From assembly GCF_900188375.1 (NCBI RefSeq), contig NZ_FZOO01000012.1, positions 62,001 to 126,000 of the forward strand: a stretch of 64,000 nucleotides of DNA, written 5' to 3'. The notes under the pieces were generated by a model. That model was not told the origin of the DNA. It worked only from the letters and a program-made list of their open reading frames with translations, and did not search any database. The number at the start of each line of letters is the position of its first letter. The stretch's first letter is position 1. Positions 56,190-64,000 of the stretch are shown here, in pieces. The translations under genes were made by a program, and so were the position numbers. Source of the stretch: Geodermatophilus pulveris (GTDB lineage Bacteria > Actinomycetota > Actinomycetes > Mycobacteriales > Geodermatophilaceae).

Positions 56190-56630
56190 TCAGCGGGTGG
56201 GGCGGGAGGTGCGTCCCTCGGCGCGGGCCTTGAGCCCGGCGCAGAAGTGCCGGAACGAGGGGTTGAGGTCCGGCGTGGAGCGCCCGAGCAGCCCGGCCAG
56301 CGGGCCGGTGTGGTCCTCGCGGACGGTGAGCAGCGTGCCGCCGTCGTCCTGGCCGGCGAGGGAGTAGGTGCGCTCGATGACCGCCAGCCCCAGCGGCAGC
56401 CCGCCGCGCCAGCGCATCACCTCGCGCGGGCGCAGCTCGGTGACCACCACCCGGAACGGGCGGCTGCGGATCATCGTGGCGTAGAGCGTCAGCCGCTCGC
56501 CCAGCGCCACCCGGCCCTCCACGCGGTCGACGCCGGAGTCCCAGTCCCGCCAGCTGCCGACGTCGACGAGCAGTGCCCAGACCTGCTCGGGGCCCGCGTC
56601 GATCCGCGTCGCCGCCTCGAAGCTCCTCAC
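56190..56630 (-). CDS. SRPBCC-family protein
   Basis: 146 residues from GTG at 56630 with GAGGGGGG upstream; an earlier frame start at 56687 would overlap the neighbour. N-terminus F-E-A-A-T-R-I-D-A-G-P-E-Q-V-W-A-L-L-V-D-V is typical of the polyketide cyclase group; F-R-H-F-C-A-G-L-K ends the C-terminal helix. It sits 10 bases behind the DUF309 gene. Ligand unknown. Confidence 0.85.
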   Translation of the reverse strand: MRSFEAATRIDAGPEQVWALLVDVGSWRDWDSGVDRVEGRVALGERLTLYATMIRSRPFRVVVTELRPREVMRWRGGLPLGLAVIERTYSLAGQDDGGTLLTVREDHTGPLAGLLGRSTPDLNPSFRHFCAGLKARAEGRTSRPTR

Positions 56631-56640
56631 GTCGCCCCCC

Positions 56641-57159
56641 TCACCCGGCCACCGGACCGTCGTCAGGTCGGTGTCGGGTACCACCATGCCCGGGCCGCAG
56701 CCGGGGCGCGAGGGCCGCGGGGCCGCGGTCCCCGGGCGGCGCGGCGGCCAGCCGCCGCGCCCAGGCGGCCAGGCCGGCGACGTCGACGCCGTGCGGCGGG
56801 TCGGCCGCGTACCCCTCGACGTTGCCCACGCCCCGCTCGAGCAGCCGGGCGCCGCCGCGGTCGTTGCCCCGCGCCACGTGGGTCAGCCCGACGGCCAGCT
56901 GCGCCAGCCCGCGCCACAGCCGCCGCTCGGCCTCGGGGGCGGACTTCCAGGCGTCCTCGAGCACCTCGTGGGCGTGGAACGGGCGGCCGGCGTCGAGCAG
57001 CCGCTGCGCCTCGGTCAGCGCCTCCCCCGGCGTCCGGGGCACGCCCTCCGGCGCCCGCTCCTCCCCCGCGGCGCCGCGCGGCAGCGGCCGTCCCAGCGCA
57101 TCGCGGGGCCGGGCGTTGCGCGCCCGGCCGGCGGGGTCCCTGTCCCGGTCGCCGTCCAC
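56641..57159 (-). CDS. DUF309 protein
   Basis: 172 residues from GTG. The core, residues about 45-120, has the DUF309 motif F-H-A-H-E-V-L-E-D-A-W and L-A-Q-L-A-V-G-L-T-H-V-A-R-G-N-D-R-G. Both ends are rich in Arg/Gly/Pro and probably disordered. Function not known; it may bind metal through His residues. It is divergent from the ergothioneine cluster. Confidence 0.85.
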   Translation of the reverse strand: MDGDRDRDPAGRARNARPRDALGRPLPRGAAGEERAPEGVPRTPGEALTEAQRLLDAGRPFHAHEVLEDAWKSAPEAERRLWRGLAQLAVGLTHVARGNDRGGARLLERGVGNVEGYAADPPHGVDVAGLAAWARRLAAAPPGDRGPAALAPRLRPGHGGTRHRPDDGPVAG

Positions 57160-57317
57160 GCAACGATCCTCGCCCGGACCCCACAGAGATGCCGGGGGGT
57201 GGGCACCCGCCCCGGTCGCGTGCAGGATGGGGACCGAGGACGGCTGCTCAGGCGAGCCGCCCCCGCACCGACCCGCGGTCGACGTCGACCGGTCCGGACC
57301 TGGAGGGGGTGGGGCTC

Positions 57318-58568
57318 GTGGCCCCGGTCACCGAGGAGCGCACGGCTGCCCTGGAGCTGGACGCCGCCGTCGCCCACGTCACCGCCGCGGCGCTGCGCGA
57401 GGGCCCGGCCGGCCGGGTGGGCCTGGAGCTCGAGGCGCACCTGGTCGACCTGGACGCGCCCGCCTCCCGGGTCCCGTGGGCGCGGGTGAGCGGGCTGGTG
57501 GCGGCGCTGCCGGCGCTGCCCGGCGGCAGCCGGGTCACCCTGGAGCCCGGCGGCCAGGTGGAGCTCTCCACCCCGCCGTACCCGGACGCCGCGGCCGCGG
57601 TGGCCGCGCTGCGCGCCGACCGCACCGTCCTCGCCGCGGCCCTGGCCGCCGAGCGGCTGGCCCTCGCCCCGGTCGGTGCCGACCCGCTGCGGCCCCCGGC
57701 GCGGGTCTGCCCGGCCGCCCGCTACGCCGCGATGGAGGCGCACTTCGCCGCCGTCGGCTGCGCCCGGGCCGGGACGGCGATGATGACCGGCACCGCGGCG
57801 CTGCAGGTGAACCTGGACGCCGGCCCGCGGGCGGGTTGGGGCGAGCGGGTCGCGCTGGCCCACCAGCTGGGGCCCACGCTGGTCGCCGTCGCGGCCTGCT
57901 CGCCGCTGGCGGACGGCCGGCCGACCGGCTGGGTGTCCCATCGCCAGCGGGTGTGGGGCGACCTCGACCAGGCCCGCTGCGGGCCGCTGCTCGGCGGCGA
58001 CGACCCGGCCGGCGAGTGGGCGGAGTACGCGCTCGCCGCACCGGTGATGCTGGTGCGGGAGGGTGCCGGTGCGACGCCGGTGCGCACCCGGGTGCGGTTC
58101 GCCGACTGGGTCAGCGGCGCCGCCCCCCTCGGCGGGCGCCGCCCCACGACCGCTGACCTGGACTACCACCTGACCACGCTGTTCCCCCCGGTGCGCCCGC
58201 GCGGCTACCTGGAGATCCGCTACCTGGACGCCGCGCCCGAGCCGTGGTGGCCGGCGCTCGCCGCGGTGACGGCGGCGCTGCTCGACGACCCGGTCGCGGC
58301 CGGGCACGCCGCCGCCGCCACCGCGCCGGTCGCCGGTGCCTGGGACCGCGCCGCCCGCGCCGGCCTCGCCGACCCGGCACTGCACGCCGCCGCCCGCGAC
58401 TGCCTGACCGCCGCGGCCGACGCCGTCCCCGCCGCCGTGCGGCCGGAGGTGGCCGCCCTCGCCGACCTCGTCGACCGGGGCCGCTGCCCCGGCGACGCCC
58501 TGCTCGACACCGCCCGGGCCGGTGGCGCCGCCGCCGCCCTCCTCTCAGTGACGGGGAACTCCCGATGA
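57318..58568 (+). CDS. egtA: Glutamate-cysteine ligase of ergothioneine synthesis
   Basis: 416 residues from the GTG at 57318, 10 bases after [11 protein letters not shown]2-type: E-L-E-A-H-L-V near the start, the F-x-P-G-G-Q-x-E equivalent [24 protein letters not shown] and [11 protein letters not shown]. It makes gamma-glutamylcysteine, the sulfur donor for EgtB. The stop overlaps the egtB start (ATGA). It is the first gene of the cluster, as in Mycobacterium. Confidence 0.93.
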   Translation: MAPVTEERTAALELDAAVAHVTAAALREGPAGRVGLELEAHLVDLDAPASRVPWARVSGLVAALPALPGGSRVTLEPGGQVELSTPPYPDAAAAVAALRADRTVLAAALAAERLALAPVGADPLRPPARVCPAARYAAMEAHFAAVGCARAGTAMMTGTAALQVNLDAGPRAGWGERVALAHQLGPTLVAVAACSPLADGRPTGWVSHRQRVWGDLDQARCGPLLGGDDPAGEWAEYALAAPVMLVREGAGATPVRTRVRFADWVSGAAPLGGRRPTTADLDYHLTTLFPPVRPRGYLEIRYLDAAPEPWWPALAAVTAALLDDPVAAGHAAAATAPVAGAWDRAARAGLADPALHAAARDCLTAAADAVPAAVRPEVAALADLVDRGRCPGDALLDTARAGGAAAALLSVTGNSR

Positions 58569-59848
58569 CGGACCTGACCGAGAAGCTGGCGCGCGACCTG
58601 GAGACCGCCCGTCAGCGCACCCTGCTGCTCACCGACCACGACGAGCCCGAGCTGCTGCGCCAGCACAGCCCGCTGCTCAGCCCGCTGGTCTGGGACCTCG
58701 CGCACATCGGCCAGCAGGAGGACCTCTGGCTGCTGCGCCGCGGCGACCCCCGCCGCGAGGGCCTGCTGCCGGCCGACGTCGAGGCGCTCTACGACGCGTT
58801 CACCCACCCGCGGGCGGTGCGCGCCCGGCTGCCGCTGCTGCCCCCGGTGGAGGCGCGGTCGTACTGCGCGGAGGTGCGCGGCCGGGTGCTGGACCGGCTG
58901 GGCCGCCTGGGCCGGGACGACGACGGCGACCCGTTCGACGTGGCGATGGTGGTCAGCCACGAGCAGCAGCACGACGAGACGATGCTGCAGGCTCTGGCCG
59001 TGCGCACCGGCCCGCCGCTGTTCGGCGCCGGGACGCCGCTGCCGCCCGGCCGGCCCGGGGTGGCCGGCACGTCGGTACCGGTGCCCGGCGGGGAGTTCGC
59101 GCTGGGGGTGGACGCCGCCGACGAGCCGTTCTCGCTGGACAACGAGCGGCCCGCCCACCCCGTCGACGTGCCGGCGTTCCGCATCGGCCGGGTGCCGGTG
59201 ACCAACGCCGAGTACGCCGCGTTCGTCGCCGACGGCGGGTACGCCGACCGGCGCTGGTGGTGCGCGCGCGGCTGGGCGCACCGGGTGGAGGCCGGGCTGG
59301 AGCGGCCGCAGTACTGGGGCCCGGACGGCACCCGCACCCGCTTCGGCGTCGTCGAGGCCGTCCCGCCCGACGAGCCGGTCCAGCACGTCACGTGGTTCGA
59401 GGCCGAGGCGTACGCCGCGTGGGCCGGGGCCCGGCTGCCCACCGAGGCCGAGTGGGAGAAGGCCGCCGTCTGGGACCCGGCCGCCGGCCGCCGGCGCCGC
59501 TTCCCCTGGGGCTCGGCCGAGCCGTCGCCCGCGCTGGCCAACCTCGGCGGCGACGCGCTGCGCCCGGCGCCGGTCGGCGCCTACCCCGCGGGCGCCTCGG
59601 CGTACGGCGTCGAGCAGCTGATGGGCGACGTCTGGGAGTGGACCTCCTCGGCGTTCACGCCGTGGCCGGGGTTCCGGCCGATGCTCTACGCCGACTACTC
59701 CGCGCCGTTCTTCGGCGGCGACCACCGCGTGCTGCGCGGCGGCTCGTGGGCGGTCGACCCGTCCATCCTGCGGCCGAGCTTCCGCAACTGGGACCACCCG
59801 GTCCGCCGGCAGGTGTTCAGCGGCATCCGGCTGGCCTGGGACGCCTGA
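58565..59848 (+). CDS. egtB: Hercynylcysteine sulfoxide synthase
   Basis: 427 residues. A DinB-like N-terminal domain holds the iron ligands His47 (L-A-H-I-G), His132 and His136 (H-E-Q-Q-H-D-E), followed by a FGE-sulfatase-type domain with [31 protein letters not shown] and F-R-N-W. It joins hercynine and gamma-glutamylcysteine with oxygen to the sulfoxide. Complete and typical of the mycobacterial type. Confidence 0.95.
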   Translation: MTDLTEKLARDLETARQRTLLLTDHDEPELLRQHSPLLSPLVWDLAHIGQQEDLWLLRRGDPRREGLLPADVEALYDAFTHPRAVRARLPLLPPVEARSYCAEVRGRVLDRLGRLGRDDDGDPFDVAMVVSHEQQHDETMLQALAVRTGPPLFGAGTPLPPGRPGVAGTSVPVPGGEFALGVDAADEPFSLDNERPAHPVDVPAFRIGRVPVTNAEYAAFVADGGYADRRWWCARGWAHRVEAGLERPQYWGPDGTRTRFGVVEAVPPDEPVQHVTWFEAEAYAAWAGARLPTEAEWEKAAVWDPAAGRRRRFPWGSAEPSPALANLGGDALRPAPVGAYPAGASAYGVEQLMGDVWEWTSSAFTPWPGFRPMLYADYSAPFFGGDHRVLRGGSWAVDPSILRPSFRNWDHPVRRQVFSGIRLAWDA

Positions 59849-60537
59849 TGTGCCGCCACCTCGGCTGGCTGGGCCGGCCGCGCACGCTGGCCGAGCTGGT
59901 GCTGGAGCCGCCGTCCTCGCTGCTCGTGCAGTCGTGGGCGCCGCGCCGGCAGCGGTACGGCACGGTGAACGCCGACGGCTGGGGCGTGGGCTTCTTCACC
60001 CCGGGCCGGCCCGGGCCGGCGCGCTGGCGCTCGGCGCGGCCGCTGTGGGGCGACGCGTCGTTCGCCTCGGTCGCGCCGGTGGTCTCCTCCGGGTGCGTGC
60101 TGGCCGCCGTCCGCTCGGCCAGCGCGGGCATGCCGGTGGAGGAGAGCGCGACCGCGCCGTTCACCGACGGCCGCTGGCTGCTGTCGCACAACGGCCGGGT
60201 CGACCGGGCGGTGCTGCCGCCGGTGCGCGGCGGGGAGTCCACCGTCGACAGCGCGCTGCTGGCCGCCCTGGTGTTCGCGCGGGGGCTGGACGCCCTCGGC
60301 GACACGGTGTGCGAGGTGGCCGCCGCCGACCCGGCCGCCCGGCTCAACCTGCTGGCCGCCGACGGCACCCGCCTGCTGGCCACCACCTGGGGCGACACGC
60401 TGTCCGCCCTGGTCACCGCCGACGGCATCGCGCTGGCCAGCGAGCCGTGGGACGACGACCCGCGGTGGACCGACGTCCCCGACCGGCACCTGGTCGAGGC
60501 CACCCCCGACGGCCTGACCACCACCCCCCTGACCTGA
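59848..60537 (+). CDS. egtC: Gamma-glutamyl hydrolase of ergothioneine synthesis
   Basis: 229 residues. Class II glutamine amidotransferase-like Ntn hydrolase: Cys2 after the start Met is the nucleophile (M-C-R-H-L-G-W), then N-A-D-G-W-G-V-G-F and L-S-H-N-G-R-V. It removes glutamate from gamma-glutamyl hercynylcysteine sulfoxide. The ATG overlaps the egtB stop by one base. Confidence 0.93.
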   Translation: MCRHLGWLGRPRTLAELVLEPPSSLLVQSWAPRRQRYGTVNADGWGVGFFTPGRPGPARWRSARPLWGDASFASVAPVVSSGCVLAAVRSASAGMPVEESATAPFTDGRWLLSHNGRVDRAVLPPVRGGESTVDSALLAALVFARGLDALGDTVCEVAAADPAARLNLLAADGTRLLATTWGDTLSALVTADGIALASEPWDDDPRWTDVPDRHLVEATPDGLTTTPLT

Positions 60538-60553
60538 CCAGCTCTGGAGACCC

Positions 60554-61543
60554 GTGTCGATCTCGCTCACCAACCACCTCGCCGACGAGGACGCCGATCG
60601 GGCGCTGCGCGCCGACGCGCTCGCCGGGCTGACCGCCACGCCCAAGTCGCTGCCGCCCCGCTGGTTCTACGACGAGCGGGGCAGCGAGCTGTTCGACGAG
60701 ATCACCCGGCTGCCGGAGTACTACCCGACCCGCGCCGAGCGGGCCGTGCTGGCCGAGCACGCGCCGGCGATCGCCGCCGCGTCCGGCGCCGACGTGCTGG
60801 TCGAGCTGGGCAGCGGCACGTCGGAGAAGACCCGGCTGCTGCTGGACGCGCTGCGCGACGCCGGGACGCTGCGCCGGTTCGTGCCGTGCGACGTCGACCC
60901 GACCGTGCTGCAGGCGGCCGGCGAGGCCATCACCGCCGAGTACCCCGGGGTCGCGGTCGAGGCGGTCGTCGGCGACTTCACCCGGCACCTGGGCGAGCTG
61001 CCCCGCTCCGGGCGGCGCCTGGTGGCCTTCCTCGGCTCCACCATCGGCAACCTGGAGCCCGGGGACCGCGCGGCGTTCCTCGCCGACCTCGCCGGCACCC
61101 TGCAGCCGGTGGACTCCCTCCTGCTGGGCACCGACCTGGTCAAGGACCCCGCCCGGCTGGTGCGCGCCTACGACGACGCCGCCGGGGTGACCGCGGAGTT
61201 CAACCGCAACGTGCTGCGCGTGCTCGACCGGGAGCTGGGCGCCGACCTCGACCCCGACGCCTTCGAGCACGTCGCCGTGTGGGACGCCGAGCGGGAGTGG
61301 ATCGAGATGCGGCTGCGCTCCCGCACCGACCAGGTGGTGCACGTGCCCGCCCTCGACCTCGAGGTCCGGTTCGCCGCCGGCGAGGAGATGCGCACCGAGG
61401 TGTCGGCGAAGTTCCGCCGGGAGCGGGTGGAGGCCGAGCTGGCCGCCGCCGGGCTGCGGATGACGCGCTGGTGGACCGACCCCGACGGCGACTTCGGCGT
61501 CTCGCTGTCCGTCCCGGCGGGCGCAGGTCACCCGGGCGGGTGA
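60554..61543 (+). CDS. egtD: Histidine N-alpha-methyltransferase
   Basis: 329 residues from GTG with TCTGGAGA upstream. SAM site [33 protein letters not shown], and the histidine-binding Y and N of the family ([14 protein letters not shown]) are all seen. It trimethylates histidine to hercynine, the first reaction. The final lyase gene egtE is not in the window after it. Confidence 0.95.
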   Translation: MSISLTNHLADEDADRALRADALAGLTATPKSLPPRWFYDERGSELFDEITRLPEYYPTRAERAVLAEHAPAIAAASGADVLVELGSGTSEKTRLLLDALRDAGTLRRFVPCDVDPTVLQAAGEAITAEYPGVAVEAVVGDFTRHLGELPRSGRRLVAFLGSTIGNLEPGDRAAFLADLAGTLQPVDSLLLGTDLVKDPARLVRAYDDAAGVTAEFNRNVLRVLDRELGADLDPDAFEHVAVWDAEREWIEMRLRSRTDQVVHVPALDLEVRFAAGEEMRTEVSAKFRRERVEAELAAAGLRMTRWWTDPDGDFGVSLSVPAGAGHPGG

Positions 61544-61619
61544 CGGGAGGGCTGCATCCGGGGCGGTCCGGGCTGCGGAAGGGGGGGTGTCAGGAAGATC
61601 CCGCAGGAAAGGAACACCG

Positions 61620-62438
61620 ATGTCCCGCTCCCGCACCGCCTTCGCCCTCGCCGCCGGCGCGACCGGCACCCTCGTCGTCCTCGGCGCCTCGCCGGCGCTC
61701 GCGGACAGCCACACCGCGACGGTCTCCGTGCTGCACGCCATCCCGGACACCCCCGTCGACGTGTACGCCAACGGCGAGCGGCTGATCGACGACTTCGAGC
61801 CGGGCACCCTCACCGACCCGCTGGAGCTCCCGGCCGGCGACTACGACCTGGCCGTCTACCCGGCCGACGCGGCCGACGACTCCGGCGACCCGCTGCTGTC
61901 CGCCGACGGGGTGGCCGTGCCGGCGGGCGCCAACGCCACCGTCGCCGCCCACCTGACCGCGGAGGGCCAGCCCGCGCTGACCCCGTTCGTCAACGACACC
62001 TCCGAGGTCGCCGCCGGCCAGGCCCGGGTGACCGTCCGGCACACCGCCGCGGCGCCCGCCGTGGACGTGCGCGCCGGCGGCCAGGTCGTCATCGACGGGC
62101 TGACCAACCCGGACGAGGAGTCCCTGACCGTGCCCGCCGGCACCGTGAGCGCCGACGTGGTCCTCGCCGGCACCGACACCGTCGCGATCGGCCCGGCCGA
62201 CCTGGCGCTGGAGGAGGGCACCACCACGATCGTCTACGCGTGGGGCTCGCAGGACGCCGGGTACGAGCTGGCCGTCCAGTCGATCTCCGGGTCGCACTCC
62301 GCGCCGTCCGGCGTCCCCGGCGGCTCGGCCGGCCTGGTCGACGACGGCGGCCTGCCGCTGCCGGTGGTCGCGGTGTCGCTGGCCGGCCTGGTGGCCGCCG
62401 GCGTGGGTGTCCGCCGGCTCGCCGGCTCGCGGGCCTGA
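61620..62438 (+). CDS. Exported DUF4397 protein with C-terminal membrane anchor
   Basis: 272 residues from ATG with AGGAAAGGA. Signal peptide to about residue 28 (A-L-A before D-S-H). Two DUF4397 repeats: V-S-V-L-H-A-I-P-D-T-P-V-D-V-Y-A-N-G and V-T-V-R-H-T-A-A-A-P-A-V-D-V-R-A. C-terminus: G-G-L-P-L-P-V, then a hydrophobic helix and R-R-L-A-G-S-R, shaped like a sortase sorting signal but lacking LPxTG. It may be the substrate of the sortase just downstream. Confidence 0.85.
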   Translation: MSRSRTAFALAAGATGTLVVLGASPALADSHTATVSVLHAIPDTPVDVYANGERLIDDFEPGTLTDPLELPAGDYDLAVYPADAADDSGDPLLSADGVAVPAGANATVAAHLTAEGQPALTPFVNDTSEVAAGQARVTVRHTAAAPAVDVRAGGQVVIDGLTNPDEESLTVPAGTVSADVVLAGTDTVAIGPADLALEEGTTTIVYAWGSQDAGYELAVQSISGSHSAPSGVPGGSAGLVDDGGLPLPVVAVSLAGLVAAGVGVRRLAGSRA

Positions 62439-62463
62439 CCGCACCGGCACCGAGGAACGGGTG

Positions 62464-63135
62464 ATGCGTCCCGCCGCTGCCGTCGCGGCCCTGGGTGTGG
62501 CTGTCGCGGTCGGTGTGCCGGCCGCCTGGCAGCTGACCCGGGAGCCGGCGGCGGCGGGCGCACCAATCGAGCAGGTGCTCGCCGAGCCGGGCCGGCCGGT
62601 GTCGTCCGGACCGACGACGGCACCGGCGGGCCCGGGTCCCCTGCCCCCCGTGACCGTCCGGGACGCGGCGCCCACCGTGGCCGCCGCCGCACCGGCCCCG
62701 GCGCGGCTGCGGGTGCCCGGTCTGGGCATCGACGCGCCGGTGGACCCGGTCGGCGTCCGGGACGACGGTCAGATGGCCATCCCCGACGACGTGGACCGGG
62801 TGGGCTGGTACCGGTTCGGCCCGGTGCCGGGGGACGCCGGCTCAGCGGTGGTCGCCGGGCACGTCGACGACCGCGAGCAGGGGCTGGGCGAGCTCGCGCC
62901 GCTGCGCACGGCGGACGTCGGCACCGAGGTCGAGGTGACCGACGCCGCGGGCACCGCGACCCGCTGGCGGGTGGCGTCCCGCGAGGAGGTCGTCAAGCAG
63001 GCCCTGCCCCTGGACCGGCTCTTCGCGCGCGAGGGGGCACCCCGGCTGGTCGTCGTCACCTGCGGCGGGGAGTTCCTCCCCGAGTACGGCAGCTACGAGT
63101 CCAACGTGGTCGTCATCGCGGAGCCGGTGCCGTGA
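62464..63135 (+). CDS. Class F-type sortase
   Basis: 223 residues (GTG at 62461 also possible). N-terminal signal anchor (residues about 7-25) then an Ala/Pro-rich linker; the sortase domain starts R-L-R-V-P-G-L-G-I-D-A-P-V. Catalytic His133 in V-A-G-H-V-D-D and Cys200 in L-V-V-V-T-C-G-G-E-F. No Arg occurs after the Cys, where most sortases have one (R near Cys+13; the site reads Y-E-S-N), so activity needs a test. Follows the DUF4397 gene, and its stop overlaps the next start (GTGA). Confidence 0.85.
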   Translation: MRPAAAVAALGVAVAVGVPAAWQLTREPAAAGAPIEQVLAEPGRPVSSGPTTAPAGPGPLPPVTVRDAAPTVAAAAPAPARLRVPGLGIDAPVDPVGVRDDGQMAIPDDVDRVGWYRFGPVPGDAGSAVVAGHVDDREQGLGELAPLRTADVGTEVEVTDAAGTATRWRVASREEVVKQALPLDRLFAREGAPRLVVVTCGGEFLPEYGSYESNVVVIAEPVP

Positions 63136-63166
63136 CCGAGCTCCTGGAACGCCGTCCGGTCCGCGT

Positions 63167-63182
63167 TAGGGTCGGCTCCGTG
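63167..63182 (+). promoter_or_regulatory. Possible leaderless promoter of the sigma factor gene
   Basis: TAGGGT (63167-63172), matching TAnnnT, lies 7 bases before the GTG at 63180. That distance is the mark of leaderless transcripts in Actinobacteria, where the transcript starts at the start codon. It supports 63180 as start against the GTG at 63132. Confidence 0.5.
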
Positions 63183-63779
63183 AGCACCGACGCCGATCCG
63201 ACGCCGGGGTACTCCCCCGAGCCGGACGACGCCGAGGTGGGACGCCGGTTCGCGGCCGGGGACGAGCAGGCACTGGCCTGGGCCTACGAGCGCTTCGCCG
63301 GGCAGGTGCACGGCATGGCGGTGCGCGCCTTCGGACCCGGCCCGGACGCCGAGGACGTCACCCAGCAGGTGTTCGTCTCCGCCTGGACCGGCCGCGCCGG
63401 CTACCGCCCGGAGCAGGCCCCGCTGCCGGCCTGGCTGGTCGGCGTGTGCCGGCACAAGATCGCCGACACCTGGGCCCGCCGCGACCGGCAGCGCCGCGCC
63501 GCCGAGGCCGCCATCACCGAGGCCCGCACGGCGCCGGAGAGCACCGGCCCGCAGGTCGACACCGCCGTCGCCGACCGGGTGCTGCTGCTCGCCGAACTCG
63601 AGCAGCTCGGCCAGCCGCAGCGGGGCATCATCGAGCTGGCGTTCTTCGAGGACCTCACGCACACCCAGATCGCGGCCCGCACCGGCCTGCCGCTGGGCAC
63701 CGTGAAATCCCACATCCGGCGCACGCTCGAACGCCTGAGGACACGCTTGGAGGTGGACGGTGCAGCACTGCACGCCTGA
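63180..63779 (+). CDS. ECF-family RNA polymerase sigma factor
   Basis: 199 residues from the GTG at 63180; the longer form from 63132 overlaps the sortase stop as GTGA. Region 2: A-W-A-Y-E-R-F-A-G-Q-V, D-A-E-D-V-T-Q-Q-V-F-V-S-A-W and R-H-K-I-A-D-x-W. Region 4: G-I-I-E-L-A-F-F-E-D-L-T-H-T-Q-I-A, then L-P-L-G-T-V-K-S-H-I-R-R-T-L-E-R-L. It resembles SigK/SigJ-like ECF groups. The next gene encodes its anti-sigma factor and overlaps by 20 bases. Confidence 0.9.
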   Translation: MSTDADPTPGYSPEPDDAEVGRRFAAGDEQALAWAYERFAGQVHGMAVRAFGPGPDAEDVTQQVFVSAWTGRAGYRPEQAPLPAWLVGVCRHKIADTWARRDRQRRAAEAAITEARTAPESTGPQVDTAVADRVLLLAELEQLGQPQRGIIELAFFEDLTHTQIAARTGLPLGTVKSHIRRTLERLRTRLEVDGAALHA

Positions 63780-64000
63780 GCAGCTGGCCCTGGCGGCCCT
63801 GCGTGAGCCGCTGCCGGACGCCGACGCCGCGCACCTGGACGCCTGCGCGCCCTGCCGGGACGAGGTGGCGTCGCTGCGCCGCGGTGTCGACGCGCTCGCC
63901 GTCCCGGAGCTGGCCGCGCCCTCCGCCGCCGTCGCCCCGCCGCCGTCGGTGTGGGCCGCGATCGCCGCCGGCACCGGGGTGCGCACCGCGCCGCGGCCCG
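63760..64000 (+). CDS. Zinc-binding anti-sigma factor, N-terminal part
   Basis: The gene runs past the right edge; 80 residues seen from the GTG at 63760 (GGAGGTGG 6 bases before). H-L-D-A-C-A-P-C is the HxxxCxxC motif of ZAS anti-sigma factors, near residue 27-34. This part would bind the ECF sigma factor encoded upstream, which overlaps it by 20 bases. The start of an Ala/Pro-rich linker follows; a membrane segment, if any, is outside the window. Confidence 0.8.
   Translation, partial: MQHCTPEQLALAALREPLPDADAAHLDACAPCRDEVASLRRGVDALAVPELAAPSAAVAPPPSVWAAIAAGTGVRTAPRP

Overview
This 64 kb window is very GC-rich. It uses GTG starts freely, carries short ATGA/GTGA gene overlaps, and encodes families typical of Actinobacteria: bPH2 membrane proteins, DUF5926, DUF222-HNH proteins, a SARP-type regulator, egtABCD, a class F sortase and a zinc anti-sigma factor. 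Protein content and style suggest a soil or stone-dwelling actinobacterium, most likely Geodermatophilaceae (Blastococcus, Geodermatophilus or Modestobacter). That placement is inference from family content and no search was run. The DNA looks chromosomal: I see no rRNA, tRNA, CRISPR array, transposase, integrase or phage gene.

Layout. 0-9.7 kb: end of a GDT1-family transporter, a DrrAB-like ABC exporter, a DUF222-HNH protein, small PH-domain and YdeI-like proteins, an operon of two GT4 glycosyltransferases plus an SGNH hydrolase, and a haloalkane dehalogenase. 9.7-13.3 kb: a complete OpuC/ProU-like osmoprotectant ABC transporter. 13.6-16.4 kb: a TipA-like MerR regulator with its operator, a divergent MarR/NAD(P)-binding protein pair around a palindrome, and an SDR. 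16.5-19.2 kb: glcDF glycolate oxidase subunits. 19.3-28.3 kb: a methyltransferase, an FUSC protein, an FAD oxidase divergent from a 1122-residue SARP/AAA regulator with SARP-like direct repeats between them, an SDR and a lone arginine deiminase.

28.3-37.6 kb is an L-arabinose locus: araA, araD, a ribulokinase, a LacI regulator and a three-gene monosaccharide ABC importer. Nearly identical LacI-type palindromes lie before the kinase and before the binding protein, so one regulator probably controls uptake and catabolism together. 37.7-44.6 kb: a SEC-C protein, a P450, an acyl-CoA ligase, a rhodanese and a bPH2 pair split by what looks like an inserted palindromic repeat. 44.7-49.7 kb: a divergent two-component pair, manganese catalase, and an acetate symporter with its DUF485 partner. 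49.8-57.2 kb: a Rieske-oxygenase relative that has lost its Rieske cluster, an NAPE-PLD-like hydrolase, a HAD protein, an Fpg/Nei glycosylase, malic enzyme, SRPBCC proteins and a DUF309 protein.

57.3-61.5 kb is the ergothioneine cluster egtABCD, translationally coupled in part and without egtE. 61.6 kb to the end is an envelope and signalling group: an exported DUF4397 protein with a C-terminal membrane anchor, a class F sortase, an ECF sigma factor and the start of its zinc anti-sigma factor. The genes most worth following up are the SARP operator, the palindromic element in the bPH2 operon, the Rieske-less oxygenase and the sortase/DUF4397 pair.
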